Positions 46,210 through 59,194 of a stretch of 64,000 bases of DNA are shown here, piece by piece. The translations under genes and the position numbers were made by a program. Where the stretch lies: positions 38,721,682 to 38,785,681 of the forward strand of contig NC_087067.1 in NCBI RefSeq assembly GCF_963678635.1, read 5' to 3'. The stretch comes from Symsagittifera roscoffensis. Its lineage: Eukaryota; Xenacoelomorpha; Acoela; Convolutidae. The notes under the pieces were generated by a model. That model searched no databases and was not told the DNA's origin. It worked only from the letters and a program-made list of their open reading frames with translations. Position 1 is the stretch's first letter. Every line of letters starts with the position of its first letter.

Positions 46210-46230
46210 TTAAAGATATCCTTGGAAGCA

Positions 46231-46970
46231 CAAGGATAGCCGTTTGCTGTGCAAGTCGCACAGAATGTTTCGATCGTATTCTGAAAAATAGAAAAAATAT
46301 ATATATTTTTAAAATTGGCGTCGTTTTTTGTTTGTGGTGATAAAAAAAGGATCTAAGCCAAAACCTAGAACCAAAGCATATTTGACAGTCATAGTTAAAA
46401 AGCAAATTCGACAACATTTGATTGAAAAAGCAAGAAAATTTGAAGAAAAAAATTAATTTGTTAGTTTTTGAAGTTTGTTTTTATTTCCTAGATAGCACTA
46501 AAAAATAGGCTCAAATTTTTTTGGAGTGAACAAAATTCTGATTGCTTAAACAAAAGTTTCAATACTTTTTGCGCATTGTTTATCTCAACTTTGTGACTTT
46601 TTTGAAAGTTTTGTAATGTCGTTCAAATCACGACTTAAAGGGTTTTTTAATGATATATCACTCGACCCATTTCGTTGCTTTTTGATTTTGTGTGAAAAGC
46701 AAAATAAGCTTGATCGCTAACTTAAATCGCTCGAAATTAGACCAGAAAATTCAATTATTTCAAATCTCTTTTTCTCGAAACTGAGACATCTCTAAAGAAA
46801 TCATTTAATGTCGTTCGACGGAAAAAGTTTTAATATGAAACATCCATCAAAACATTCCGATGTGTGGCATTTTTGGCTACTAATTTTGAGTGAAAAACAA
46901 AAAAATTTAAAAAAAAACTAAATGATTCCCGAAACAGAATGCAATCCGATCTCATATTGATCGTTGAAAG
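46231..46970 (+). repeat. hairpin-headed dispersed repeat, copy 5
   Basis: It starts CAAGGATAGCCG, then GCTGTGCAAGTCGCACAG (stem kept, loop changed) and GTTTCGATCG. It keeps the TTTTTTGTTTGTGGTG block and a second AATCGCTCGAAATTAGAC block. The right end is a worn GATCGTTGAAAG near 46,970. Confidence 0.55.
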
Positions 46971-48206
46971 GTACTTAATTTGAAGGTAAGTGTACTGGAT
47001 GAAACTAAATGAGGTTTGAACAAAAACCTTTTTAATAAGTAAGTCATGATAGTTATAGAAGACAATTACTATAATTCCGCGTCTGTACATTTAATAAAGT
47101 TTTTCAGGTTCCATTGAAAGTTTCAAATTCAAGTGTATATCAGTTTCATTTATTTAGCCTTAAATTTTAAAGTATGATTTTTTGCTGTTTGTTTACATGT
47201 TTTTTTTTTTGCTAGACTGAACTGCAGCCATCATATTTGTTTTGTTTTCTTCTTATCGGGTGGTGCAATTCACTTTTCCCCTGGGGGCAGTAAGTGTAAA
47301 TGGAATTTATGGATGGTTTGAATTGACTTTCGATTTATATTCCTCATCCCTTGGTTTAATTCCTCGGTCACAAATTGAGCGGAAATAGGCAGACATATTG
47401 GCTCCTCTGTTATTATGTGAGAGCATTCACGAGTCATATAAACAGGAGGCTATAAATTTCAAGCCTATCATCATCCTCCTCGTTCTAAACTCCGTGGTTT
47501 TCTTAGTTAAAAACAAATTGGTAATCTAGTTTAAAAAAATAAGCCAGCTCAATCAATACCTTCAATCTCAACTTCAAGAAAAAGCTTAGAAACCAAAGTT
47601 CAGATAAACGTATGTTTGTTCATTAGATTTCCGGTATTTTTGCCAAGCACTTTTATTCGCGGTAAGAAAAAACAGTACTTTTCTGTTTAAGTTTCTATGC
47701 CACCAAAAGTGGTCTTAACAGCCATCAGCTTCAGGCTACCGCTTTCAGCTTTTTACATTTGTAATCTACCGGTAAAATAAAACCAAAATAATGAGCTAAA
47801 CAAGAACAATGCAAGGAAAATAAAAGCGTTTTTGTCACCGAAGCCCATTTCTATTTTTTGGTGGTGTTTCTGCGGCGCTGCTTATATGCTATAGATTTGC
47901 ATAATGTTTTTTTCTCTGTAAAATTGGCACCAATAATTAAAATTGATGGGAATTTTAATCGCCAAATGAGGCTGCTGAATACTAATCACCATTTTGAGCA
48001 GTCAAAACGTCGGCTAGTTATAAATTTTAGACGCGACATATCAAATATTTTTATGCGCTGTTTGTTGAATTTACAACCGTGGGTTGGCTTAGAAATTGCT
48101 CATCAATTGGCGTTTTATTTTCCTTATTATTAAAAAATTGGTAAGAAATTTTAATTTGTTTACGTGTTACTTAACAATCATATCAGCCGATGGCGAAGAA
48201 CACGCA
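46971..48206. other. unassigned stretch
   Basis: No supported gene. The 91-codon plus-strand frame at 47,858-48,133 begins at GTG and has no clear splice sites, so it was not accepted. Confidence 0.4.
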
Positions 48207-48214
48207 TATATAGA

Positions 48215-48637
48215 CAGGGGCGGATTTAGGGGGGCGGGGGCGGACGTTCCCCCTCCCTCAGGCATTCGACCCCCTGACGACCCAACGGGTACCCCCTTTG
48301 TACTATTTTGAGATATCCATTTTTGGTGACGGACCCAAAATTTTTCCAAAGGCGCCTTCAGCGCCAATATATACTAATTTTGAGGGGAGAGCGCGCGCCG
48401 AAAAAACGCAACTTTTTTTGTCAAAATTTTCCAAAAAGTGCCTGAAAACGCCTTTTTCGGCCTGTTTTTTTTTAAATTTTGCCTGCGGCGCAGAATATGT
48501 GACAAAAACAGGGTCTTTGTTGTGCTTTGGGAGGGCTCGGAAAATCAACTTGGTCGACCTAAGAAAATGGTCAAAATTTTCGAAATTTTTTTTGAAAGTC
48601 CGCCCGCACCCTCGAGAAAATCCTAGATCCACCCCTG
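48215..48637 (+). mobile_element. hAT-type miniature inverted-repeat element, copy C
   Basis: CAGGGGCGGATTTAGG at the left and the inverse of CAGGGGTGGATCTAGG at the right. Target duplications TATATAGA (48,207-48,214) and TATACAGA (48,638-48,645) differ at one base. The element is 423 bp, in the same orientation as copy B. Open frames of 115 and 131 codons across it come from its composition; no transposase is present. Confidence 0.82.
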
Positions 48638-48645
48638 TATACAGA

Positions 48646-50075
48646 CACAACTATTTTTGGTATTCGCCAGCACCCCTTTTGGGAAAACTTTGATTCCAAT
48701 TCAGTTGACCTGCTCTTAAATAGAGATCTACTTAAGTAATACTTGCAATATCACTTTAAAATTACTGATAAACAAAAGAAAGTTTTCTGAAGCAACCAGA
48801 AAGAAACAAAATAATATTTTTGGCGTAGCAAATTTTAGCTAAATAAAAAGCTTGATTCAAATTGTTGAGCTTTTGCATTGCACAAAATATTTGTTGTTTG
48901 GGTGAAAGATAAACAAATTAACCTAGTAAAGTTTAAACTGGATTGATAAATTAAACTGGATTGAATAAATTAGGGACACCCTTAAACTGGAACACCCTTA
49001 AATTAGGAACACCCTTAAACTGGATTGATAAATTAGGTTGGTATCAAGAAAAATTTCAATCAAGATTTTTTAAAAATTAACTGCACACCGTTTATATTAC
49101 TAGGTAAGCGTAGAAAAGCATGTCACTTTGATTTTAAAACGGCAATTTTTTTTGAAACAAAATTTTTTTTATTACGCTATTTTAAGTGCCCTAGTATAAT
49201 ATCGCTAATTTTTTTAATTTGGAATTTTTTTTTCAAAAAAATATAACTGGTGATATTTTGATAAATCGAAACAGAACTACTTGAAAAGACTACTCGTATC
49301 AAAGCAAAACCTTGAATATTTCGACTGCCCTTTGATTTCTAGGCATTATTCTGAAATTTACCGTTTAAACATTGACAAATTTTCAAAAAAGTTTGAAAAT
49401 AAACTGATTCTATGCTTAAAAAATCCCGCACACGATTCAAAATACAAATGTTGATAGCGTCTAGCAACGCAATAACAAATCCTCCTAGTTTATCTCAAAT
49501 TGTATTGCAATAAGTTTTTTTGCCGGATCATTTTCATTGCATTTTAAAACAAAATATATCACGCGTTAGTTGTCCCAAATTATCCGCAATGGAATTTTTT
49601 AAGCCACAGCAACGTTTCGAAACAGGAACACAGATTTGAAAAAAAAATGTTTCTGAATTTGAGCTAAGGACGTGACTAGTTTTCAGATGGTATAAGAAGA
49701 CTGTTCTAAACTAGCTACTTGAAAACTCAGAATTTGTCCTAAGAAAAACAAACCACACCGAGTACAAATGTTCTCTCCATTCTTTGAAATTTACAACAAC
49801 AGCTGAAATTATTCAGCCAAACATACATAGACTGTTCTGCGACAGACAATGCGATGACATTTCTAGCTAAAAAAAGTCCAATCTGAGTTTCGAGGAAGAA
49901 TTTTTTTAAAGAGGGTATTGACAATTACAAAGGAGCGGCCTGAGCGAAGAGCAAACGCTTGCTTTGCTGCGCTTTCCATCTGCGCAAAAACAAATTGCGT
50001 GAGAATAATTGAAAATCTGAAAAGGTTATATATTATTGGATGAACTGTCTGAATTTGAATTTGAGTAAAATTTGG
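48646..50075. other. unassigned stretch with a short tandem cluster
   Basis: No gene is supported. At 48,932-49,037 short units such as ACACCCTTAAA (three times) and AACTGGATTGATAAATTA (twice, plus variants) are repeated in tandem. Confidence 0.45.
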
Positions 50076-50410
50076 GACAATTAACGACTTTGGGACGAAA
50101 TTTGGGTCGATATATTTCGCGGTACTAACGCGTAAGCGGAGAGTCAATCCGTCTTAAAAATGTTCCAAATTGGTTGAAAGAAGTTTATTTGCCATAATTG
50201 ATTTGTTACAAGGAGCAAAAATTATCCTTTTCTACTTTATATGGCGTGTGGGGGGATGATTTTCATAAAAAAATTCAAATTTTAGAAAAAAAAGTTTTCA
50301 TTTTATTTTATTACATTTAATTTTTTAATGTTATCACTGCTCCATAAAACCTTAAAAAGCAGTCGGAACATTCAGGGCTTCGCCCTGATACGAGCAGGCT
50401 TGTTTATTGA
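50076..50410 (+). repeat. dispersed repeat with nested stem-loops, copy 2
   Basis: It matches 11,740-12,050 over TAACGCGTAAGCGGAGA, GTTCCAAATTGGTTGAAAG and GATTTGTTACAAGGAGCAAA. The perfect CAGGGCTTCGCCCTG hairpin is kept at 50,373-50,387, while the outer stem (CTGCTCC...CGAGCAG) has one mismatch. Confidence 0.7.
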
Positions 50411-53400
50411 TTTATAGTTCATTAATATGGAAACTTATAGTAAGTTGTTGAAACAATTTGCTAATAATTTATCGAGACGACTCAATGTTTTTGTGTATTT
50501 TTCATTCAAACAAAATTGTTTCATTTGAAAAACAACTTATTCAAATTTACTTTCAAAAATAACCACTAAAATTGCTGACACAATCAATTATCTGAAAAAA
50601 GTGCCTTGAGCAAACGGTGACGTTTTTTCAGGTGATTGATTTCAATCGATATGTTGTTTCAATTTTTTTTGATTCAATATTACGGTTTACTTGTTTCTTC
50701 AAAGAGTTATGGTTCTTAATTACAATGAACCGAAAAAAGTATCGCCTGCGACAAATTTTGTCATGCCAAGGCTCATACTATTCCTTGAACAGGTTGTTTC
50801 AACTTGCATAATTTCTAGCATTCACAGACCACTAAAACTACTTGAATTGTAATTCGAAATTTTTTCCCGATCATGTCACGGAGCGAAATGAAGGAACTAT
50901 GGCCTAGGATGTTTTTTCGTCGCTCAATTTGACTACCTCAAAGAAAACTCACAAAGGATCATTTTTCTCACAAGTGTTATCATTTTCAAGCCAGATTATT
51001 TGGGAGCCAGTTTTTTTATATTTCTTCGTGTCAAGATAAGTCTATTCAAGTCAAATTTGTAGTCTTTTCTAGTCAAACTTACGTTGTTTCATACGGGTCC
51101 TTCATTGGGAAAAATTTATGACAGTCATTTCTAATTATTGGTCCATAAACTTTCATTTTGACGAATACGGCCAGCAATTGGTGTCAGCAGAAACACTCTC
51201 CATCGTCAAAAAATCCCGCGCACGCCACTGGCAAACACTAATACTTTGAGTTTTTTGATTGACATTAATACCCTGGCATTAAGTGTGAATTTTTAGAAAT
51301 TTTGACCCATTTTAATCCTGTTAATTTACAAGGTACACCGGTGTAGTTTTCAGTTTGGGGGCTAAATTAGTCTTATCAGCTGAAGAGATGTATCCGGGTT
51401 TCTCTCTAATTGGGGTATTCTCTCCTAAGGGGAAAGGGAAGACAAATCCCAAGGAAGCGAAGGGTGAAAGAGAATACAGTTGATAAAAACTAGAGGGAGA
51501 TATTTCAGAGTGCTATTCATACTATTCGGGGTGAGTTCATGAAACCGAAGAGTCAGTCAACCAAATCATGTAACAACTACTTCTTTTAAGTGTTCAAAGA
51601 CTTGTAGAAATGACTTTTCCTGAGCTTAAGCAATAGTTATAGAACAAGGGTCATCTTTATTTCAATTTTTGATGCATTTGTTTTTTTTTGCAAATAAATC
51701 GTCAATTGGACATTTAGTCAATAGTCATTTTTACACGAGTTGTGTAATTTCGGTTTACTGACTTCTTAGGGGCCCACTTCGGCTTACTGATACATGATTT
51801 TACTATCGTGCCAGCAAACACTTCGACCCAGAAAAAATTAGGTGTAAATGTATTTTATTTTAGTGTCCGTCCACTTAGCCTAAATAAGTTGAAAATTATA
51901 TCGAAGTTTCCACAAGAAAATTTGCTCTCCATGGTTTAGATGTATGCTTATTGGGTAATTTTTGAGTAGATAGGAAATAGCTCGGTAAGTAAAAATAGGT
52001 AAGTAAAAATATGGAGTCTTCATTTATTTTTTATTGGATTAAATTTTTCCACATTCAATTATAAACTATCTCTCCTTTTTACAACAAGGGCTCTCGCTTG
52101 TTACTTACCCACGTGACAAAGATAGTCAATCTAACCCACAAGTACCTATTCATAACTTAAGGCTATCGGATCCCTCAGCTTCTTGGCTTTTTGGCCATCT
52201 TTGCCACTCTTTCAAAGCTGGCTCAGTTCAATTTGCTCGAGGGTACTTTAAGTCACATATTCTGATGAGAGTAACTATCCAAAAAATCAACTTGATCACT
52301 GTAATAAAAAGTGTGAGTTATTATATTGCTGAAAAATGCAGCACGTTAAGAATTTTTTCCGGCTATTTTGAGATATTGTAACAGAAATTTACCGCAATCG
52401 ATATTCTGAGTGCTGGTCAAAAATTCATTAACAGTTTCGAAATTGTTTCTCAAATGTTTCTTGGAATGATACTCTGGAACTTAATTTATCATGAAAAATA
52501 GATGCCAAAAGTTGAATGTTGAAAGCATTAAAACTCTTCATTTTTTTTCCTTTTTAATGCTGGTATCTTGCCAAAAAAAACACCACGTGATCATAATCTA
52601 CACCCCTTCACATGGTTTTAAACAAACGCTTCAAATTGAATCAAATAAATGTTCTCAAATTAGATTTGAGTCTAGAGGAAAACCCCCTGAACGTGTGAAC
52701 GGGTTAATAACTCAGCATTGTTACCTACGAGGGCGATCGTAATCTAATTAACCAACCAGTCAAATTAACAGGCGATTTTTTCACTTTTTCCACTTATTTT
52801 TAATCTTGATTTGAGGAAATTTTATTCGAAATTTTGAATTCACGAATGAATTATCAAGTATGCGTACTTGTCGTTTTTTAGCAACTTTTTTCGCTTTTTA
52901 AAAAATAAAATTGGAAAAATTTGGAGTCTTTTTTTTTCAGAAATACAATTATTAGATGTCTCTTCCTGGGTTCAGAAATAGTATATGATAATAAAATTGG
53001 CAATCGCGTGAAATTTTTCGCAACTGTAGGCTAGCTTAAATACTTAAACCGCTAGGATTAACCGCCTGGGACTTTTTCTCGACTATTTAGCCGCTAGCAT
53101 TGTCAAACTAATTCCAAGTATCACAATTGATCCTCAATTTCCTTAAATACAAAGTTTTTGCCATTTCTGGGAATTAAAGACGAAAATTCTAACACTTCTT
53201 AGTGCTTCAAATAACTTCCACCCTTACCTACAATATTTAATCTATTTCACTATTCTGAAACTAAAGCGATTTTACTTAACAACCAAAACTTTTTGTTTGT
53301 TTACAGAAAGTTTAATGTAAATGGGTTTTTATTTATAGTTTCAGAATATAATCAAAAATATCTATTTTTCATGCTTTATTTAGGCGTTGATTTCTGTGAA

Positions 53401-54763
53401 AACTTCTGCAGAAATTGTCGTGGAAGTTTACAGCTTGTTTGCTTGTCAATAAAAACAAATGAAGATTTTACCCGACGGTTTTACTTTCGCTTGAAATCAG
53501 TTTATATTCATGAAAAGTATTAGTCTTGACAATATCGGACAATGAACAAAAACCTTATCAACTAATATCTCAGCAACTTAAAACTAGCCACAGTTTAACT
53601 CTGAGCTGTTTTAGGTTTCCTAATCAAAATTTTACTATAAATTGAAAATTGTTTTTTTTTCTTTTTTTTCTGGACACTCAATGAACATTGCTCAGTTGTT
53701 TTCGTTTTCATGGCTTCTTACCATTCGATTTTATCCCGACTGCTGGTTTAACTGTTTATTGGAAGTGCAGTAAATAAAATTAAATCAACCACATTTGAAT
53801 AATCTCTTAATTCACTGACTTAACCAGATTAACGTTTTACCTCAAGACGCATACGTTAAATTAACCTCTTTTATTGAATCAGTCCTGAAGAAAAGTTGTA
53901 CTTTGGTAAGACTTTCTTTACTTCTGCAGCTGCCGACTTAAACCTCACTGACTTGTATTAAATTATTACTGCTCTCTTCACGTTTTCACGAAAACTGCCG
54001 GAGTAAATTGGGCAAAACTTGTTATTTCCTGGGCAAAATCTACATTGACGAGTTACTTGGATCCTCTATAATTCATTTTCGTACCAGTTTGACATTTATT
54101 TCTTACTTTGCGCCAAATTTAATGTTTATAAAATTGAACTGGCGGACTAAATAGATTTTACTGGACGTTTATTATCCGGTTTAGTAATCGCCTAACGGCC
54201 ACAGATATTTGTGCAAACATTCAAAGGAAAAGATTTATGGAAAAATTTAATAAATTTTCAATTCTAAGCCAAAAACAGGACGGATAGATCTTAAAGCGCG
54301 AACAACAAAAAAGAGACTATATATCACAGTTGTTATTGTTTTTGGTCTTTTTTCTGTGATGTGAGAATGCTTGTTTAATATTGAATTTATGAATTATTGA
54401 AAAAAACTTCACATATTTCCATGCTTAGCGCGACACTCCCGCGAGCTTCAACACAATTGGAGAGTTTTCTTCATTATCAAATTTTTATTGATTTCTTTAC
54501 AAATTGGTCCCTCAAAGGACAATTTTCCCCTCGTTGTTAATCGAAAATAAAACTCGCTTTTTTGTCAAAAATGCAACAAAACAACTGTTTCCTCAAGACA
54601 ATTGATCAAACAATAGTCCCTCATTTAGTCAAGAGTGCACCAAATAAACGTTGAAATAAATATATTACTTCATAAGGAATACTTATCGTAACAGTTTCCA
54701 TCATAAATTTCTTTCCTGGTTTTGTTTATTACCAGTTTCAGTTAATTAATTCATTTTAATCTG
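50411..54763. other. long unassigned region
   Basis: No gene could be supported in about 4.3 kb. The plus-strand frame at 52,491-52,742 begins with ATG and a hydrophobic stretch (TLHFFSFLMLVSCQ), so a small secreted protein or a first exon is possible but unproven. No repeat family from elsewhere in the window was recognised here. Confidence 0.35.
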
Positions 54764-55609
54764 ATGGATTTTGCCACAATTTTTGCACTTGTTAACTCGC
54801 TGTTCAGCGATGACCCTAAAACAGGCTGCGACACAATAGAACCATGCGTCTGCAAAAACGACCCAGTTACCCAAATACAGTGTAGTTATGGACCAGAAGT
54901 AGATAAATTTCCATCTTTTTCCAAAATTCACAGTCGAAAATTGACTAATATTGATCTAAGTGGTTTGGAGTTAAAAAGTTTTTCTAGTTCAAAGCCATTC
55001 AATGGTGCGATAATTTCTCCTACAGGAGTCAAAATGTCATTATCAGATACTGGGTTAACGACTTTTGATTCAAACTTTTTCGAAGGAATTTCAGAAACAT
55101 TCGAAAGTTTGGATTTGAGGAACAATCGCATTACATCAATTCAACATTTTGACAATTTTGACAATTTAGAATATTTGAATTTACAAAATAACAGATTTAC
55201 AAAATTTCCATCACTGATTTGCAATGCACCTAAGTTGAAATATGTCAATTTACGTTACAACCTTGTGAAAAACGATTGGTCAGATCAAGTTAATAGCTTA
55301 ATAAAGTGTAATAGTTTGAAGAAAGTTTACACCGATGCTAGAAAGATGACATGTTCTTGTGACAAGTTGAAACACTACTTTTACTATCATGATCGAGGGC
55401 TGCCGTTGTACCGAGACGAAGGGGGAACTCCGATGACTTGTAGTTCCGAAAGTGCCTTCCTTCTATCGGGTCGACCCGTGAACACTCTAACTCAGCGCGA
55501 AGTCTGTAATATTTGTGACTGCGTCGAAGGGAACTCAAGAAAACAAGAGCCTTCATTTTTAATTGTGTTTACTTCCATGTCCATGTTGATATCAATCTGT
55601 AGTTTGTAA
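54764..55609 (+). CDS. leucine-rich-repeat surface protein, probably GPI-anchored
   Basis: A single-exon frame of 281 residues. The ATG is the first after an in-frame TAA 21 bases upstream. A short hydrophobic N-terminus (MDFATIFALVNSLFS) is a weak signal peptide. An N-terminal cysteine cap has C22, C28, C30 and C40. Leucine-rich repeats include SLDLRNNRI (about 115), LEYLNLQNNRF (about 135) and LKYVNLRYNLV (about 158). A C-terminal cap has C197, C199, C226, C248, C251 and C253. A hydrophobic tail (about 264-281) without a following cytoplasmic segment suggests a GPI-anchor signal. The layout recalls arthropod secreted LRR proteins often named after the non-catalytic subunit of Oplophorus luciferase; no light-related role should be inferred. 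Such proteins generally bind other proteins outside the cell. The partner is unknown. Confidence 0.75.
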   Translation: MDFATIFALVNSLFSDDPKTGCDTIEPCVCKNDPVTQIQCSYGPEVDKFPSFSKIHSRKLTNIDLSGLELKSFSSSKPFNGAIISPTGVKMSLSDTGLTTFDSNFFEGISETFESLDLRNNRITSIQHFDNFDNLEYLNLQNNRFTKFPSLICNAPKLKYVNLRYNLVKNDWSDQVNSLIKCNSLKKVYTDARKMTCSCDKLKHYFYYHDRGLPLYRDEGGTPMTCSSESAFLLSGRPVNTLTQREVCNICDCVEGNSRKQEPSFLIVFTSMSMLISICSL

Positions 55610-55786
55610 AGAAATCAAAAATTCGATGTATTTTTAATTTGTATTTTCTTTTGAAAACTTGCCGGTAAAAATGGATTATTATTCTTTTGATTGAGTCGTG
55701 ATAAAAACACAAATGATTTTAAAAGTAGACACTGTTAGCACTCAGCTTGGGGTCTGACAAAAAATTCGACGTTTTGTTCCAACATC

Positions 55787-56304
55787 GAGCAAAGTCTGGA
55801 AATTTTGGACTTCTCCTATCTTTACTGATTGATACTGATTCGTCGAGCAGTTTTTAATCAGCTCAAAAAGTTTTTTTTTTGATCACCTTCCAGCAAGTGA
55901 TTGATTCAGTCGAAGGCTTTGCAAAAGTCTAAGAAGATTCAACACTGAAATATCAATGAAGAGTAACAACTGTGCTCTTCGGCAAACAATGCTGGTCAAG
56001 ATGTTGAAACAAATAGAAAACTAGATAAAGATAGCTGGTTGCTGTGCAAGTAGCACAGAATATTCCGACCACAATTAAAACGTCTTTTTTGTACGTCGTG
56101 TAACGATAAAGCTTTACGACTGCGTAGAAAGTTAGTGAATTATGCGTAAACGAACCCAATGCTCTTCAAAAAATGAAGGCCTTCAATTAAAAAAAAATGA
56201 AATTAAAAACTTAAGAAATTGTTTTCAATGTTTTGCACTAAAAATTTTAAATATTTTTTTGCCCAAAAAGAACTAAATAAAGCTTCCAAACCTAGTTTTC
56301 ATCA
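55787..56304 (+). repeat. 0.5 kb duplicated block, copy A
   Basis: It matches 58,178-58,692 (offset about 2,391) over its whole length, including AAAGTCTGGAAATTTTGGAC, ACTGATTGATACTGATTCG and CTGTGCTCTTCGGCAAACAA, with scattered differences. It includes a hairpin-headed repeat copy from 56,026 (GATAGCTGG, then CTGTGCAAGTAGCACAG). Confidence 0.88.
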
Positions 56305-58177
56305 TGAAAATTATTTATTTTCCATTGAAGCTATTGACTTTTTGAGTTCAAATTTAGAAAGATATTTGACCTCCAATGATGTTTTGTAAAGTTCTAGGGG
56401 TTTGAAAATTGCCAAATTGGCCATGTTCTGGACTAAATTATGCGCGAATTTATTCATATTGCTGTAACGCAAATTATTTATGCGTGGTGAATTATACCGC
56501 ACAACAAAAGCGTTTCAAATCGAATTGAGTCTAGCTAATCGGTCGTTTTAATTTAGAACTACTCAAATTTTCACGCTTAATCTTTGATATTGTCCAAAGT
56601 TTATATTTTTCCAATAATTTTTTCCCCAAAAACTCTTCGATATGAAAGGGACAGTCAGAACATTCAGGGCTTTTCCTTGACATACAAGCAGTCTTGTTTC
56701 TTCAAATTTTGATATGATTAGCCAAAAAATTCTGTTTCAAGAAAAAACTCTTTGTTTATTGTCAAGCCCCCAATAATCCCATACCGGCAAATGTCATTAT
56801 ATTATTAATTATGTTTGATTGGATCAAAACACGGAATTTTGCATTTTATAATTTCCATCGAACATGCTAATCAAAATTTCGATAAAAAGTCATAAAATTG
56901 ATTCATAAGTTTTCCCCTGGAGGCATAGAAAGCAATTATGCTTCTGAATCTTCACAAACTTTAACGTTGAGCTCATGAATTTTTTTATAACCAAAATTAA
57001 AATTAAGTCTTCTCCCGTTTTGAAACGCCTTTTAAAACCCAAATTATTAAAAACTTCACCGGAATTAACTTTGTTAAAATTATTCATTACATCGAAATTT
57101 GTATCTTTGCAAACTTGAAACCTCGGGAAACAGGCTTTGTGAATCATTGTACGAAACTAATGCATTCGAAAACACATTTGTTGCTGAATAAAATCATAAT
57201 GAACATAATACTTATTATAACCTCAATCAAGATCATACAAAAATGAAAATACTAATTTAAAATTTAAAGAAAAAAGCTGAAAAAATTTGAGGCTGCTAAA
57301 CAAAATTATTTAGAAAAACTGTTGATATAAGAGAATCACAGCAACAAATTAGCCAGATACATGTTGAAAACCTGGAATTTTGAAAAAGACGATTTTTTTG
57401 CGAAAAATGGTGGTGACGAGGAGAGCATCTCGATTCCAGAACTTCGGGATTTTCCCGTGAGATTGAATCGAGGCAAAATGAAAAAAAAATTGTTTAATGA
57501 TCAATTTGAAGTAATATACTGGCAGTATTCCTAAGGGATATCGTTTTTGTGAGACTAAGAAAAAACCGTGCATCTGCAGCTTTAAGAAAAGCGGTAGAAA
57601 CTTAAGTTTGCTTAGTCTAGATTTGTCGTCATCGACTTCTGTGAGAACCACTTGGTTGCTCTAGGCTGAATTTTTTCTATTATGGGCCAACAGCTTTCGA
57701 AGGAAACCACTCGAGTGAACTATAGGAAGCGATAAGTACTGCATAGGACTATGCACCATTACAACTTGTCGAACTGATTTAACAGGATAGAACAGCTCGG
57801 CGAAAACAGAAATAGGGTGAGTTTTGATTATCTAGATTTGAAGTTCTCAATCCACGGTGAGTTTTTTTTTAACAGCGATTTCTGAGTTTTTGTTGTTCTA
57901 AACGGAATTGCTCAGGATTTACTCTTTACATTATCCGCGAAAAATAGTTAAGAAGCAATTTTTCAAATATTTAGTTGCAAGATGATTATTTCGTCCCATG
58001 AGCCCAGTAATTGTAATTCGTCAGACATGCAAGATCTGGAGATGGAAAAAGTTGCGCCGATTGACACAACAGTTCTCCATTGTCAGCATGCAGGAAGTTT
58101 TTTTTTGTTTTTTACGTTTTCTGTGAGGCATAATTGACAAATATTGCTAAAAAAAGGAGTCAGAAGCGAGCGTTGTG
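56305..58177. other. unassigned stretch with a decayed stem-loop repeat
   Basis: At about 56,370-56,700 a third, worn copy of the stem-loop repeat is visible (AGTTCTAGGGGTTTGAAAATTGCC at its start; ACATTCAGGGCTTTTCCTTG and AAGCAGTCTTGTTTC at its end). The central hairpin is broken. The remainder shows no supported gene. Confidence 0.45.
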
Positions 58178-58692
58178 GAGCAAAGTCTGGAAATTTTGGA
58201 CTTCTCCTATCTTTACTGATTGATACTGATTCGTCGAGCAGTTTTTAATCAGCTCAAAAAGTTTTTTTTTTGATCACCTTCCAGCAAGCGATTGACTTAG
58301 TCGAAAGCTTTGCAAAAGTCCAAGAAGACTCAGCACTGAAATATCTATGAAAAGTAACATCTGTGCTCTTCGGCAAACAATGCTGGTCATGGTGTTGAAA
58401 CAAATACAAAACTAGATAAAGATAGCCGGTTGCTGTGCAAGTAGCACAGAATGTTCCGACCACAATAAGTACGTCTTTTTTGTACGTCGTCTAATGATAC
58501 AATTTCACGACTGCGAAGAAAGTTAGTGAATAATGCGTAAACGAACCCAATGCTCTTCAAAAAATTAATTTCTTTGATTAAAAAAATGAAATACAAAACC
58601 TAAAAAATTGTTTTCAATGTTTTGCATTAAAAATTTTAATATTTTTTTGTCAAAAAAGAACTAAATAAGCTTTCAACGCTAGTTTCATCATA
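58178..58692 (+). repeat. 0.5 kb duplicated block, copy B
   Basis: Partner of 55,787-56,304. Its hairpin-headed repeat portion starts at 58,416 with GATAGCCGGTTGCTGTGC. Unlike copy A, the dispersed repeat here continues to its right end near 59,013. Confidence 0.88.
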
Positions 58693-59013
58693 GTAAAATC
58701 AAGTTCTTTCAGCCTAAACTTCTAGATTCCATATACGACAAACTGTACTTGATCGCTATACTCGCTAAAATAGACGAAAACTCAAACAATTCAAACCGGT
58801 TTTTTCTCGAAACTGAGAAAAGTTTTTGAAAAAATTCTTAATAAAATTTGAATTAACAATTAAAAGAGTTTTATATGATTTATCACTCAAATCTCTCTAA
58901 TGGTTCTTTGTTGTACCTGATTTTGCGAGGAACACAAAAGAAGTGAAAAGAAAAGAAAAAAACTGAAACACACCCGAAAACAAAGACCCTTCCCAATTTC
59001 AATGGTCGGAACA
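58416..59013 (+). repeat. hairpin-headed dispersed repeat, copy 7 (well preserved)
   Basis: The best complete example: head GATAGCCGGTTG, perfect CTGTGCAAGTAGCACAG stem, left end motif TGTTCCGACCA and right end AATGGTCGGAACA (inverse of the left motif). About 0.6 kb in total with no coding capacity. Confidence 0.7.
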
Positions 59014-59194
59014 GAAATTGAAATTTATATCACCATGATGGTTTTTTTGAGTTGTGTTGCTTTGTCCATTATAGGTATGCTTTTTTTATTTCCTTCAGTT
59101 AGAATATTAGCATAAATGTTTAAAATCAAATCTAGTTTTAAAATTAGCATAGCTGGTTGGTGTAATGATAATCACAGTGATTGCAAGAACAAAA

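Noticed and set aside
47858-48133. 91-codon plus-strand frame
   Set aside because: It begins at GTG, lacks splice signals and has no recognisable motif.
52491-52742. 83-codon frame with a hydrophobic start
   Set aside because: A secreted small protein is possible, but there is no family resemblance, no clear promoter and no linked exon.
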